Source of the DNA: Actinomycetes bacterium
GTDB taxonomy: Bacteria; Actinomycetota; Actinomycetes; Actinomycetales; Cellulomonadaceae
Assembly (NCBI GenBank): GCA_023388235.1
Contig: JAEWGQ010000287.1
Location: 1 to 11,515, forward strand
Direction of reading: 5' to 3'
DNA length: 11,515 bases
The notes under the pieces were generated by a model. That model saw nothing but the letters and a program-made list of their open reading frames with translations. It did not search any database and was not told where the DNA came from. The translations under genes and the position numbers were made by a program. Below are positions 1-10,063 of the stretch, piece after piece (within the stretch, counting starts at the first letter, position 1; each line of letters begins with the position of its first letter).

Positions 1-61
1 CCGTCCGCCCGCGTCCCGCGCCCGCGCTCCTGCTCGCCGCGCGTCCCGGCCGGAGCGGCGT

Positions 62-76
62 TAGCGTCCCGGCATG
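62..76 (+). promoter_or_regulatory. -10-like box and leaderless start of the metallopeptidase gene
   Basis: TAGCGT at 62-67 fits the actinobacterial -10 pattern TANNNT. It is followed by exactly six bases and then the ATG at 74, so the expected transcription start falls on or next to the A of the start codon. No Shine-Dalgarno sequence lies before the ATG. No good -35 hexamer is visible. The leaderless reading is inferred from spacing; the same layout recurs at two other plus-strand genes in this window. Confidence 0.5.
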
Positions 77-961
77 ACGTTCCAGGGCGGCGGCCAGTTC
101 GAGGGCGGCCGGGTGCAGTCCCGGCGGGGCGGCGGGCGCGGGCGCGGCGTCGCGGTCGGCGGCGGGCTCGGCGGCCTCGTGCTGGTGATCGCCGTCCTGC
201 TGCTCGGCGGCAACCCGGCGCAGCTGCTCTCCGGCGCGACCGGCGGCGGGTCCGGCGACGAGACGGTCGACACCATCGGCGACTGCAGCGCCGAGCAGGC
301 GAACGCCCAGCGCGAGTGCCGGCTGTCGGCGACCGTGCAGGCGCTGGACGCGTACTGGGAGGGGGCGGGCCTGCCGGTCGCCGCCACCGACGTGCGGCCC
401 GAGGTCGTGACGTTCACCGGGGGCACCGACACCGCGTGCGGGGCGGCGTCCGCCAGCACCGGGCCGTTCTACTGCCCGCCGGACCGCACGATCTACCTCG
501 ACCTCGGGTTCTACGACGTGCTCGCGCAGCAGTACGGCTCGTCCGGCGGGCCGCTCGCCGAGGAGTACGTGGTGGCGCACGAGTACGGGCACCACATCCA
601 GAACCTCACGGGCGTGTTCGACCGCGCGGACCGCTCCGGCACGGGCGACGACTCCGACTCCGTGCGCGTGGAGCTGCAGGCGGACTGCTACGCGGGCCTG
701 TGGGCCGGGCACGCCGCGCGGACGGCCGACCCGGACACGGGCGTGCCCTTCCTCGACCCGATCTCGCCGCAGCAGCTCGCGGACGCCCTGTCGGCGGCCG
801 CGGCCGTCGGCGACGACCACATCCAGGCGCAGTCGGGCGGCGGGGTGGACCCGGACTCCTGGACGCACGGGTCGAGCGAGCAGCGTCAGCGCTGGTTCAG
901 CACGGGGTACGACGAGGGCACGCTCGGGGCCTGCGACACGTTCGCGGTCGCCGCGCCGTGA
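74..961 (+). CDS. Membrane-anchored neutral zinc metallopeptidase (YpfJ-like family)
   Basis: The 295-residue protein has a Gly/Arg-rich cytoplasmic N-terminus (residues 5-35), one hydrophobic segment at about 27-46, and an extracytoplasmic domain. The zinc-protease signature HEYGHH is at 169-174 (His169, Glu170, His173). Downstream are a conserved-looking ELQAD stretch at 200-204, a possible source of further metal ligands, and a Cys- and Trp-containing tail around THGSSEQRQRWFSTGY (264-279). These match the 'putative neutral zinc metallopeptidase' family, usually 280-300 residues with this layout. Six Cys residues (71, 82, 122, 134, 205, 287) could form disulfides outside the membrane. The substrate is unknown. 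The ATG was chosen because a -10-like box lies directly before it. The gene is convergent with the suf operon and shows no functional tie to it. The family is secure; the physiological role is not. Confidence 0.88.
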   Translation: MTFQGGGQFEGGRVQSRRGGGRGRGVAVGGGLGGLVLVIAVLLLGGNPAQLLSGATGGGSGDETVDTIGDCSAEQANAQRECRLSATVQALDAYWEGAGLPVAATDVRPEVVTFTGGTDTACGAASASTGPFYCPPDRTIYLDLGFYDVLAQQYGSSGGPLAEEYVVAHEYGHHIQNLTGVFDRADRSGTGDDSDSVRVELQADCYAGLWAGHAARTADPDTGVPFLDPISPQQLADALSAAAAVGDDHIQAQSGGGVDPDSWTHGSSEQRQRWFSTGYDEGTLGACDTFAVAAP

Positions 962-965
962 CGCC

Positions 966-1028
966 GCCGTCGCCGCCGGCGCCGCCCGGGGACGGCGACG
1001 GCCGGCCACCCCGCGGGGCGACCGGCCG
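966..1028. terminator. Candidate bidirectional terminator hairpins between convergent genes
   Basis: The 76-nt gap between the metallopeptidase and sufT stops contains a perfect 10-bp inverted repeat, GCCGTCGCCG at 966-975 and CGGCGACGGC at 993-1002, with a 17-nt loop. A second one of 7 bp pairs 999-1005 with 1022-1028 and encloses CCCCGCGGGG. Neither has a T-tract on either strand, so this would be a U-less GC-rich terminator, common in actinobacteria. The two stems overlap and may be alternatives. Position between converging genes supports the call. Confidence 0.5.
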
Positions 1029-1037
1029 GTCCGCTCG

Positions 1038-1369
1038 TCAGATGTTGAACCCGAGCGCCCGCATCATCGCGCGGCCGTCCTCGGTGATCCGCTCCGGCCC
1101 CCACGGCGGCATCCACACCCAGTTGATCCGGAACGAGTCGACGAGCCCCTCGAGCGAGGTGCCCGCCTGGTCCTCGATGACGTCCGTCAGCGGGCACGCC
1201 GCCGAGGTGAGCGTCATGTCGATCGTCACGTGCCGGTCCTGCTCGACCGAGATGCCGTAGACCAGGCCGAGGTCGACGACGTTGATGCCGAGCTCGGGGT
1301 CGATGACGTCCCGCAGGGCCTCCTCGATGTCGGCGGCGTTCGCGGGCGCCTGCTCCGCCGTGGTGTCGC

Positions 1370-1373
<4 letters not shown>
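1038..1373 (-). CDS. sufT: SufT, MIP18/DUF59-family Fe-S maturation factor
   Basis: The 111-residue protein matches the MIP18 (DUF59) family. It has the signature around DPELGINVVDLGLVY (residues 25-39), a conserved Cys60 in SAACPL, and a C-terminal stretch with PPWGPERITEDGR (89-101). Members act in cytosolic Fe-S protein maturation, probably as a carrier or targeting factor; the exact biochemistry is unsettled. It is the last gene of the suf operon, and its ATG overlaps the sufU stop by four bases (ATGA), implying translational coupling. Actinobacterial suf operons commonly end with this gene. The C-terminus is intact at the convergent boundary. Confidence 0.92.
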
Positions 1374-4386
<3,013 letters not shown>

Positions 4387-4390
<4 letters not shown>

Positions 4391-5724
4391 GCCTGCTCGT
4401 CCGCGCTGGTGACCGACGCGGGCTCGTTGAGGATCGCCCGCTCGCCGTCGGTCTCGGGCGTCACGTCCGAGGCCAGGTCGCCGCCGCCGACCGCCGGCGC
4501 GCCGGCGAACTCGGTCATCGACTGCGCGAGCTCGGCCTCGATCGCGGCGATGAGCCGCTCCTCGACCTCCGGCACGCCGATCTGGTGGATCAGCTCGGCG
4601 AAGAACCCGCGGACCACCAGGCGGCGGGCGTCGGTCTCCGGGATGCCGCGCGAGCGCAGGTAGAACAGCTGCTCGTCGTCGAACCGGCCGGTCGCCGACG
4701 CGTGGCCCGCGCCCTCGATGAGGCCGGTCTCGATCTCCAGGTTCGGCACGGAGTCCGCGCGCGCCCCGTCGGTGAGCACCAGGTTGCGGTTGAGCTCGTA
4801 GGTGTCGGTGCCCTCGGCCTCCGCGCGGATCAGCACGTCGCCGACCCACACGGTGTGCGCGCCCTCGCCCTGCAGCGCGCCCTTGTAGGTCACGCGCGAC
4901 GTGCAGCTGGGGACGGCGTGGTCGACGAACAGCCGCTGCTCCTGGTGCTGGCCGGCGTCGGCGTAGTACACGCCGAGCATCTCGACCGAGCCGCCCTCGC
5001 CGGTGAACTCCGCGTCCGGCGTGACCCGCACGACGTCGCCGCCCAGGGTGACGACGATGTGCTTGACGGTCGCGTCCCGGCCGAGGCGCACGCGGTGCGC
5101 GGCGTTGTGCACCGAGCCCGCGTCCCAGTCCTGCACCGACACGACGGTCAGGTGCGCGCCGTCCTCCGCCACGACCTCCACGGTCTCGGTCAGCAGCGCC
5201 GACCCGACGTGGTCGATGACGACCGTGGCCTGCGACAGCGGCTTCGCGTGCACCAGCAGGTGCCCGGCGGTCGGCTCGAGCTGGCCCTCGACGCCCTCGA
5301 CCCGCACGGAGGTGACCGTCGAGGCGACGGCCTCCTGCGGGACGGTGACGACGGTGGCGCGCGGGAACGACGCCCACGCCACGGCGGCGGCGCGGTCCCC
5401 CGGCTCGCCCGCCAGGCCCAGGCGGGCGTCGCCGCGGTCCACGATCTCGACCTCGACCTCGGGCGCGTTCACGACCGTGGTCAGGACGCCGTGGCCGGTC
5501 AGCACGCCGGACTCCGGCGCGAACAGCGGCGCGAGGCGGTCGACGGGCGAGAACCGCCACTCCTCCTCGCGGCCGGTCGGCACGGTGAAGTCCGCGACCT
5601 CGAACGAGGTCGGCCGGGCGGCGCGGGACGCCTCCGGCACCGGGGCGACGCCGTGGCTGTGCGCCCCGTCGGCGGTCGCCCGCGAGTGGTCGGTCGACAG
5701 ACCCTTCTCAGTGGTGGTCGACAT
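4387..5724 (-). CDS. sufD: SufD, scaffold subunit of SufBCD
   Basis: The 445-residue protein belongs to the SufB/SufD beta-helix family. It has a less conserved N-terminal arm (1-45), then the GREEEWRFSPVDRL motif (51-64), a long repetitive beta region, and the family C-terminal block EGAGHASATGRFDDEQLFYLR (337-357) followed by RGIPE. His341 aligns by eye with the E. coli SufD His360 needed for cluster formation. Its partner SufB keeps the matching active Cys, so the SufB-SufD interface site looks complete. The ATG shares one base with the sufB stop (TGATG), and the stop overlaps the Rieske gene by four bases. The N-terminal start is supported by that junction, although the first 40 residues look poorly conserved. 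Confidence 0.95.
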
Positions 5725-7166
5725 CAGCCGACGGCCCCTTCCATCTGCAGCTCGATCAGGCGGTTCAGCTCGAGGGCGTACTCCATGGGCAGCTCGCGCG
5801 CGATGGGCTCCACGAACCCGCGCACGATCATCGCCATGGCCTCCGTCTCCGGCATGCCGCGGGACATCAGGTAGAACAGCTGGTCCTCGCTCACGCGGGA
5901 GACCGTGGCCTCGTGCCCCATCGACACGTCGTCCTCGCGGACGTCGACGTACGGGTAGGTGTCCGAGCGCGAGATCTGGTCGACCAGCAGGGCGTCGCAC
6001 AGCACGTTCGACGCGGAGTGCGACGCGCCCTCGAGCACCTGGACCAGGCCGCGGTAGGACGTGCGGCCGCCGCCGCGGGCCACGGACTTCGACACGATCG
6101 AGGACGACGTGTGCGGCGCGGCGTGCACCATCTTCGAGCCCGCGTCCTGGTGCTGGCCCTCGCCGGCGAACGCGATCGACAGCGTCTCGCCGCGGGCGTG
6201 CTCGCCCAGCAGGTAGATCGCCGGGTACTTCATGGTGACCTTGGAGCCGATGTTGCCGTCGACCCACTCCATCGTGGCGCCCTCGGCCGCGGTCGCCCGC
6301 TTGGTCACGAGGTTGTACACGTTGTTCGACCAGTTCTGGATCGTCGTGTACCGCACGCGGGCGTTCTTCTTCACGATGATCTCGACCACCGCGGAGTGCA
6401 GCGAGTCCGACTGGTAGATCGGCGCGGTGCAGCCCTCGACGTAGTGCACGTACGAGCCCTCGTCCGCGATGATCAGCGTCCGCTCGAACTGGCCCATGTT
6501 CTCGGTGTTGATCCGGAAGTAGGCCTGCAGCGGGATCTCCACGTGCACGCCCGGCGGCACGTAGACGAACGAGCCGCCCGACCACACGGCGGTGTTGAGC
6601 GACGCGAACTTGTTGTCGCCCGGGGGGATCACCGAGCCGAAGTACTGCTCGAACAGCTCGGGGTGCTCCCGCAGGCCGGTGTCGGTGTCGACGAAGATGA
6701 CGCCCTGCGCCTCCAGGTCCTCGCGGATCTGGTGGTAGACGACCTCGGACTCGTACTGCGCGGCGACGCCGGCGACGAGGCGCTGCTTCTCGGCCTCCGG
6801 GATGCCCAGGCGGTCGTAGGTGTTCTTGATGTCCTCCGGGAGCTCCTCCCAGGACGTCGCCTGCTTCTCCGTGGAGCGCACGAAGTACTTGATGTTGTCG
6901 AAGTCGATGCCCGACAGGTCCGCGCCCCACCAGGGCATCGGCTTCTTGTCGAACAGGCGCAGCGCCTTCAGGCGGGTCTTCAGCATCCACTCGGGCTCGT
7001 TCTTGAGCGCCGAGATGTTGCGCACGACCTCCTCCGACAGGCCGCGCTGCGCCGTGGCGCCTGCGGTGTCGGTGTCGTGCCAGCCGTAGCCGTACGTCCC
7101 GATCGAGGCGATCGCCTCGTCCTGGGTCATCGGCTCGGCCGTGCGGCCGGGATCCGTGGTCGTCAT
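5724..7166 (-). CDS. sufB: SufB, main Fe-S scaffold subunit
   Basis: SufB forms the SufBCD scaffold on which the nascent cluster is built. The 480-residue length and motifs are those of full-length SufB: GYGWHD near the N-terminus (26-31), [21 protein letters not shown] (196-216), [19 protein letters not shown] (244-262), [10 protein letters not shown] with Cys390, and GHEATVSR with His418-Glu419. The 28-residue Cys390-to-His418 spacing equals that of E. coli Cys405 and His433, so the catalytic set appears intact. It lacks the intein found in the sufB of M. tuberculosis. Translation starts one nucleotide after the sufR stop, using an AAGGA site inside the sufR coding end. The C-terminal domain runs through [16 protein letters not shown]. 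Confidence 0.97.
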   Translation of the reverse strand: MTTTDPGRTAEPMTQDEAIASIGTYGYGWHDTDTAGATAQRGLSEEVVRNISALKNEPEWMLKTRLKALRLFDKKPMPWWGADLSGIDFDNIKYFVRSTEKQATSWEELPEDIKNTYDRLGIPEAEKQRLVAGVAAQYESEVVYHQIREDLEAQGVIFVDTDTGLREHPELFEQYFGSVIPPGDNKFASLNTAVWSGGSFVYVPPGVHVEIPLQAYFRINTENMGQFERTLIIADEGSYVHYVEGCTAPIYQSDSLHSAVVEIIVKKNARVRYTTIQNWSNNVYNLVTKRATAAEGATMEWVDGNIGSKVTMKYPAIYLLGEHARGETLSIAFAGEGQHQDAGSKMVHAAPHTSSSIVSKSVARGGGRTSYRGLVQVLEGASHSASNVLCDALLVDQISRSDTYPYVDVREDDVSMGHEATVSRVSEDQLFYLMSRGMPETEAMAMIVRGFVEPIARELPMEYALELNRLIELQMEGAVG

Positions 7167-7167
7167 C

Positions 7168-8016
7168 TCATCGTCCTTCCGTGTACCGCACGGGGGCGGG
7201 GGCTGCGGGTCGAGCGGGGGCGGGCGCCGCGGGTGGGGCCGCGCCCTCGTGGTCGTCCGCCGCGCGGGGGCGCCGGACCGGGGTGATCGGGATGTTCGTG
7301 GTGCAGACGTGGCCGCCCCCCGCGAGCGTCGCGAGGCGCTGCACGTGCACGCCGAGCATCCGGGAGAACGCGTGCGCCTCCGCCTCGCACAGCTCGGGGA
7401 ACTCGCTGGCGACGTCCTGCACGGGGCAGTGCCCCTGGCAGAGCTGGATCGCGTAGCCGCCGGGGACCGGCCGGGCCGTCGCGGCGTAGCCGTCGTCGGC
7501 CAGCCCCTCGGCGAGGATCCGCGCGCGGCGCACGGGGTCGTCGCCGGCCTCCGCGAGCGCCACGGCGTGCCGGCGCTCCAGCTCGCTGACCCGCCGCTCC
7601 GCGAAGTGCCGGACGGCGTCGACGCCGCCGATCTCGGCGACGAACCGCAGGGCCTGGGACGCGAGCTCGGAGTACTGCTGCCCGAGCGCCGCCTGGCCCT
7701 CCGCGGTCACGACGTACCGCTTGGCGGGGCGGCCGCGGCGCGCCGGGCCGACGTGCGAGGCGCCGTCGTGCACGCCGATCTGCCCCTCGGCCTCGAGGAC
7801 GGCGAGGTGCCGGCGCACGGCCGCGGCGGTGAGGTCGAGGTCCGCCGCCAGCTCGGCGGCGGAGACGGGGCCGTCGGCCGCGATGAGGTCGAGCACGCGC
7901 CGCCGGGTGCCGGCCTCCGGGTCCGCCTCCACCGGGCGCAGCCCGCCGGGCGCGCCCTCGGGGTCCTGCAGGCCCGTCGCGGGTCCGGCGCTGGTGCTCG
8001 GCGTCGTCGGGCTCAT
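7168..8016 (-). CDS. sufR: SufR, Fe-S-sensing repressor of the suf operon
   Basis: The 282-residue regulator has an N-terminal winged helix-turn-helix (about 37-100, including [19 protein letters not shown] and the wing [12 protein letters not shown]). A C-terminal sensor region contains Cys193, Cys197 and Cys210 in a Cys-x3-Cys-x12-Cys pattern, with a further Cys238 in GGHVCTTN. This is the ligand pattern of SufR repressors, which bind DNA with an Fe-S cluster and release the operon when the cluster is lost. The ATG at 8016 has a good GGAGG seven bases upstream; a longer frame exists but would start inside the operator. Residues 256-276 form an odd Ala/Pro-rich tail ([16 protein letters not shown]) not expected in the core family. 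The next gene, sufB, begins one base after the stop, so SufR is probably autoregulated. Confidence 0.93.
   Translation of the reverse strand: MSPTTPSTSAGPATGLQDPEGAPGGLRPVEADPEAGTRRRVLDLIAADGPVSAAELAADLDLTAAAVRRHLAVLEAEGQIGVHDGASHVGPARRGRPAKRYVVTAEGQAALGQQYSELASQALRFVAEIGGVDAVRHFAERRVSELERRHAVALAEAGDDPVRRARILAEGLADDGYAATARPVPGGYAIQLCQGHCPVQDVASEFPELCEAEAHAFSRMLGVHVQRLATLAGGGHVCTTNIPITPVRRPRAADDHEGAAPPAAPAPARPAAPAPVRYTEGR
7174..7178 (-). promoter_or_regulatory. Ribosome binding site of sufB within sufR
   Basis: AAGGA (within GGAAGGAC) lies seven bases before the sufB ATG and overlaps the last codons of sufR. It supports the sufB start and implies that sufR translation passes directly over the sufB initiation site, coupling repressor and scaffold synthesis. 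Confidence 0.65.
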
Positions 8017-8023
8017 GCACACA

Positions 8024-8028
8024 CCTCC
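8024..8028 (-). promoter_or_regulatory. Ribosome binding site of sufR
   Basis: GGAGG on the minus strand with seven bases to the ATG at 8016. This near-consensus site decides the sufR start against longer in-frame alternatives, and shows that sufR has a leader, unlike the divergent ABC gene. Confidence 0.75.
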
Positions 8029-8111
8029 GGTTCGCTGCTGCGCGGCTGACGGGGCGTGCTCCGCGCGACGCGGGCCGCGCGCGCCCCCGGGGCCCCTGAA
8101 GGCTCCCGATA

Positions 8112-8133
8112 TCGGCAACATCCTTGTTGCCGA
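8112..8133. promoter_or_regulatory. SufR operator, perfect palindrome with CAAC-N6-GTTG core
   Basis: TCGGCAAC (8112-8119), six bases, then GTTGCCGA (8126-8133): two perfect 8-bp arms. The inner CAAC-N6-GTTG is the SufR recognition core I recall for cyanobacterial and Streptomyces SufR. It lies 96 bases before the sufR ATG and 60 bases before the divergent ABC gene start. AT-rich bases on both sides (ATAT, AATTAA) stand out in this GC-rich region and suit a promoter. Autoregulation of the whole suf operon is the expected consequence. Confidence 0.85.
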
Positions 8134-8148
8134 ATTAAGTCCCCGCAA
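8120..8148 (-). promoter_or_regulatory. Tentative sufR-operon promoter overlapping the operator
   Basis: On the minus strand TTGCGG (8148-8143) could be a -35, with AAGGAT (8125-8120) as a -10 after a 17-nt spacer. The proposed -10 fills the centre of the palindrome, so SufR binding would block RNA polymerase. Both hexamers are weak matches, and other placements, for example around GATATC just downstream, are possible. Only the general location is well supported. Confidence 0.3.
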
Positions 8149-8180
8149 GCAAGGTTCGCCTCACACCCGTCCGCGCCACC

Positions 8181-8195
8181 TACACTCGCCGGGTG
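8181..8195 (+). promoter_or_regulatory. -10-like box and leaderless GTG start of the ABC ATPase gene
   Basis: TACACT at 8181-8186 fits TANNNT. Six bases separate it from the GTG at 8193, which places the expected transcription start at the start codon. No Shine-Dalgarno is present. This supports GTG 8193 as the true start. The -35 region is unclear and would overlap a sequence resembling part of a DtxR/IdeR box at 8150-8168. Confidence 0.55.
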
Positions 8196-9143
8196 CCCGG
8201 CCAGACCTCCCCCCCGCCCGCCGTCGAGGTCCGCGGGCTCGTCAAGCGGTACGGCGGCCGCGCGGTCGTCGACGGCCTCGACCTGCAGGCCTCCGCCGGA
8301 CGGGTGACCGCCGTGCTGGGGCCGAACGGCGCCGGCAAGACCACCACGGTCGAGTGCTGCGAGGGCCTGCGCACCCCCGACGGCGGGTCCGTGCGGGTGC
8401 TCGGGCTGGACCCGCGCGCCGACGCCCGCGCGCTGCGGCCCCGGGTCGGCGTCATGCTGCAGGACGCCGGGCTGCCTACCGGCGTGCCCGCGCTCGGCGT
8501 GCTGCGGCACGTCGCGGCCATGTACGCGCGCCCGCTCGACGTGGACGCGCTCGCCGAGCGGCTCGGCCTCGTGCCGTTCGCCCGCACCACCGTGCGCCGG
8601 CTGTCCGGCGGCCAGCGGCAGCGGCTCGCGCTCGCCACCGCCGTCGTCGGGCGGCCCGACGTCGTGTTCCTCGACGAGCCGTCCGCCGGGATGGACCCGC
8701 AGGCGCGCCGCGCCGTGTGGTCCCTCGTGCAGGAGCTGCGGTCCGAGGGCGTCGCCGTGCTGCTCACCACGCACCTCATGGACGAGGCCGAGGCGCTGGC
8801 CGACGAGGTCGCCGTCGTCGACCACGGCCGGGTCATCGCGCACGGCACCGTCCCCGGCCTGCTCGCCGGCGCGGACGGCTCCACGCTGGCGTTCCGCGCC
8901 GCCCCCGGGCTGCCGGTCGCCGAGCTCGGCCGGGCCCTGACGCCCGCCGGCGCCGCCGTCGCCACGGCCGTGCGGGAGACCGGGCCGGGCTCCTACGTCG
9001 TCGACTCCCCCGCCGACCCCGCGCTCGTCGCGGCGCTCGCCACCTGGTGCGCGGACCGCGACGTGCTGCTCGCGCGCGTCGACGTCGGCCGCCGCACCCT
9101 CGAGGACGTGTTCCTCGACCTCACCGGACGGAACCTGCGATGA
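8193..9143 (+). CDS. ABC exporter ATP-binding protein (DrrA/CcmA-like)
   Basis: The 316-residue ATPase has Walker A GPNGAGKT (43-50), the Q-loop Gln90, signature LSGGQRQR (137-144), Walker B VVFLDEPSAGMDP (157-169) and switch His194. A C-terminal region of about 85 residues after the ATPase core resembles the extension on drug- and polysaccharide-export ATPases and ends in LEDVFLDLTGR (303-312), typical of that group. It pairs with the permease that follows, whose ATG overlaps its stop by four bases. The transported substrate cannot be read from sequence. The gene is divergent from sufR and shares its promoter region. M. tuberculosis has, as I recall, an equivalent order (Rv1456c-Rv1458c beside sufR), which suggests conserved linkage of this exporter to ctaA and suf. 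Confidence 0.9.
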   Translation: MPGQTSPPPAVEVRGLVKRYGGRAVVDGLDLQASAGRVTAVLGPNGAGKTTTVECCEGLRTPDGGSVRVLGLDPRADARALRPRVGVMLQDAGLPTGVPALGVLRHVAAMYARPLDVDALAERLGLVPFARTTVRRLSGGQRQRLALATAVVGRPDVVFLDEPSAGMDPQARRAVWSLVQELRSEGVAVLLTTHLMDEAEALADEVAVVDHGRVIAHGTVPGLLAGADGSTLAFRAAPGLPVAELGRALTPAGAAVATAVRETGPGSYVVDSPADPALVAALATWCADRDVLLARVDVGRRTLEDVFLDLTGRNLR

Positions 9144-9910
9144 CCGCCACCACGCCGGCGCCGGACCGCGCCGCACCCGCCGCGCGCCGGGTGCTCGCGC
9201 AGGCGCGGTTCGAGACCCTGGCCGTCCTGCGCAACGGCGAGCAGCTGCTCGTCACCCTCGTCATCCCCGTGGTCGCGCTGGTCGCGCTCGGGGTCGGGTC
9301 GTTCGTCGAGGTCGACACCGGCGGCGCCGCGCGCCTCGACGTCGTCACCCCGGGGATCCTCGGGCTGGCCGCCATGGCCGGGTCGCTCACCTCGCAGGCC
9401 ATCGCCACCGCGTTCGACCGCCGCAACGGCGTGCTGCGGCTGCTCGCCACGACGCCGCTCGGCCCCGGCGGGCTGCTCGCCGGGAAGGTCCTCGCCGTGC
9501 TGGCGGTCGCCGCCCTGCAGACCGTGGTCGTCGCCGCCGTCGCCCTCGTGCTCGGCTGGCGGCCCGACCCCGCCGGGGTCGCGCCCGCGCTGCTCGCGCT
9601 GCTGCTCGGCGTCGCCGCGTTCACCGCGCTCGCCCTGCTGATCGCCGGGACGCTGCGCGCCGAGGCCGTGCTGGCGGTCGCGAACCTGCTGCTCGTGCTG
9701 CTCGCCGTCGTGGGCGGGGTCGTGCTGCCCGTCGCGGAGCTGCCCGGCTGGTGGGCGGCCGTGGCGCCGTGGCTGCCGCCGGGCGCCCTCGGCGAGGCGC
9801 TGCGCGGGGCGCTGCTCGACGGGGCGTTCCCCGCCGGGCACCTCGCGGTGCTGGCCGGGTGGGCGGTGCTGCTCGGCGCCGCGGTCCGGCGCTGGTTCCG
9901 CTGGCACTGA
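9140..9910 (+). CDS. ABC-2 type exporter permease
   Basis: The 256-residue integral membrane protein has a short N-terminal cytoplasmic segment (ARRVLAQARFETLAVLRNGEQLL) and about six hydrophobic spans near 36-53, 71-91, 113-139, 147-170, 175-197 and 232-249. That layout, and the motif FDRRNGVLRLLATTPL (92-106) in the first cytoplasmic loop, fit the ABC-2 permease family. It would form the membrane half of a transporter with the ATPase encoded just upstream, to which it is translationally coupled by an ATGA overlap. Two copies, or a heterodimer with an unseen partner, are needed for a working exporter. Substrate is unknown; proximity to heme A synthase hints at a role in cytochrome oxidase biogenesis, but only by context. 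Confidence 0.88.
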   Translation: MTATTPAPDRAAPAARRVLAQARFETLAVLRNGEQLLVTLVIPVVALVALGVGSFVEVDTGGAARLDVVTPGILGLAAMAGSLTSQAIATAFDRRNGVLRLLATTPLGPGGLLAGKVLAVLAVAALQTVVVAAVALVLGWRPDPAGVAPALLALLLGVAAFTALALLIAGTLRAEAVLAVANLLLVLLAVVGGVVLPVAELPGWWAAVAPWLPPGALGEALRGALLDGAFPAGHLAVLAGWAVLLGAAVRRWFRWH

Positions 9911-10047
9911 CGCCGCGGGCCGCCGACCCTGCCGTCACCCGCCATCCCCCGCCGTCCCCCGGCGACGCCGGCCCCGCGGGCCCGGCACGGCCGCCGGCGT
10001 GAGGAACGACTCGTGCCGACGCCGCCCGGCGGCCCCGCGCGGGACCG
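9911..10047 (+). other. GC-rich spacer between permease and ctaA
   Basis: No gene is visible. The spacer holds C-rich pyrimidine runs and one weak hairpin (GCCGG at 9967-9971 with CCGGC at 9982-9986, enclosing CCCGCGGG), which might end the ABC transcript but has no T-tract. The ctaA -10-like box begins at its right end, so ctaA probably has its own promoter rather than depending on read-through from the ABC genes. Confidence 0.4.
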
Positions 10048-10063
10048 TACCCTGGACGACGTG
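10048..10063 (+). promoter_or_regulatory. -10-like box and leaderless GTG start of ctaA
   Basis: TACCCT (10048-10053) is followed by seven bases and the GTG at 10061. This is the spacing seen at leaderless actinobacterial genes, and no Shine-Dalgarno lies upstream. It argues for GTG 10061 over an in-frame GTG at 10013, which would add 16 low-complexity residues and place the -10 box inside the coding region. A -35 is not apparent. Confidence 0.55.

Noticed and set aside
11..73. Three copies of GCGTCCCG (11, 41, 64) upstream of the metallopeptidase gene
   Set aside because: Short GC-rich words with uneven spacing (30 and 23 nt). Likely chance in this composition, and the last copy overlaps the -10 box and start region.
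5725..6990. Upstream extension of the sufD frame across sufB, giving an apparent 867-residue protein
   Set aside because: The added part is an out-of-frame reading of SufB. The true SufD starts at the TGATG junction at 5724.
5724..7166. Possible SufB intein, as in M. tuberculosis
   Set aside because: The protein is a normal 480 residues with continuous family motifs and no intein splicing blocks.
5913..7286. Long plus-strand frame across sufB
   Set aside because: Antisense to a fully conserved SufB. The composition is Val/Arg/His/Asp-rich, as in a mirrored GC-rich gene, with no domain signs.
8017..8148. Longer sufR start giving a 326-residue protein
   Set aside because: It would begin upstream of the operator, so the palindrome would lie inside the coding region. 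The ATG at 8016 has a near-consensus ribosome site at the right distance.
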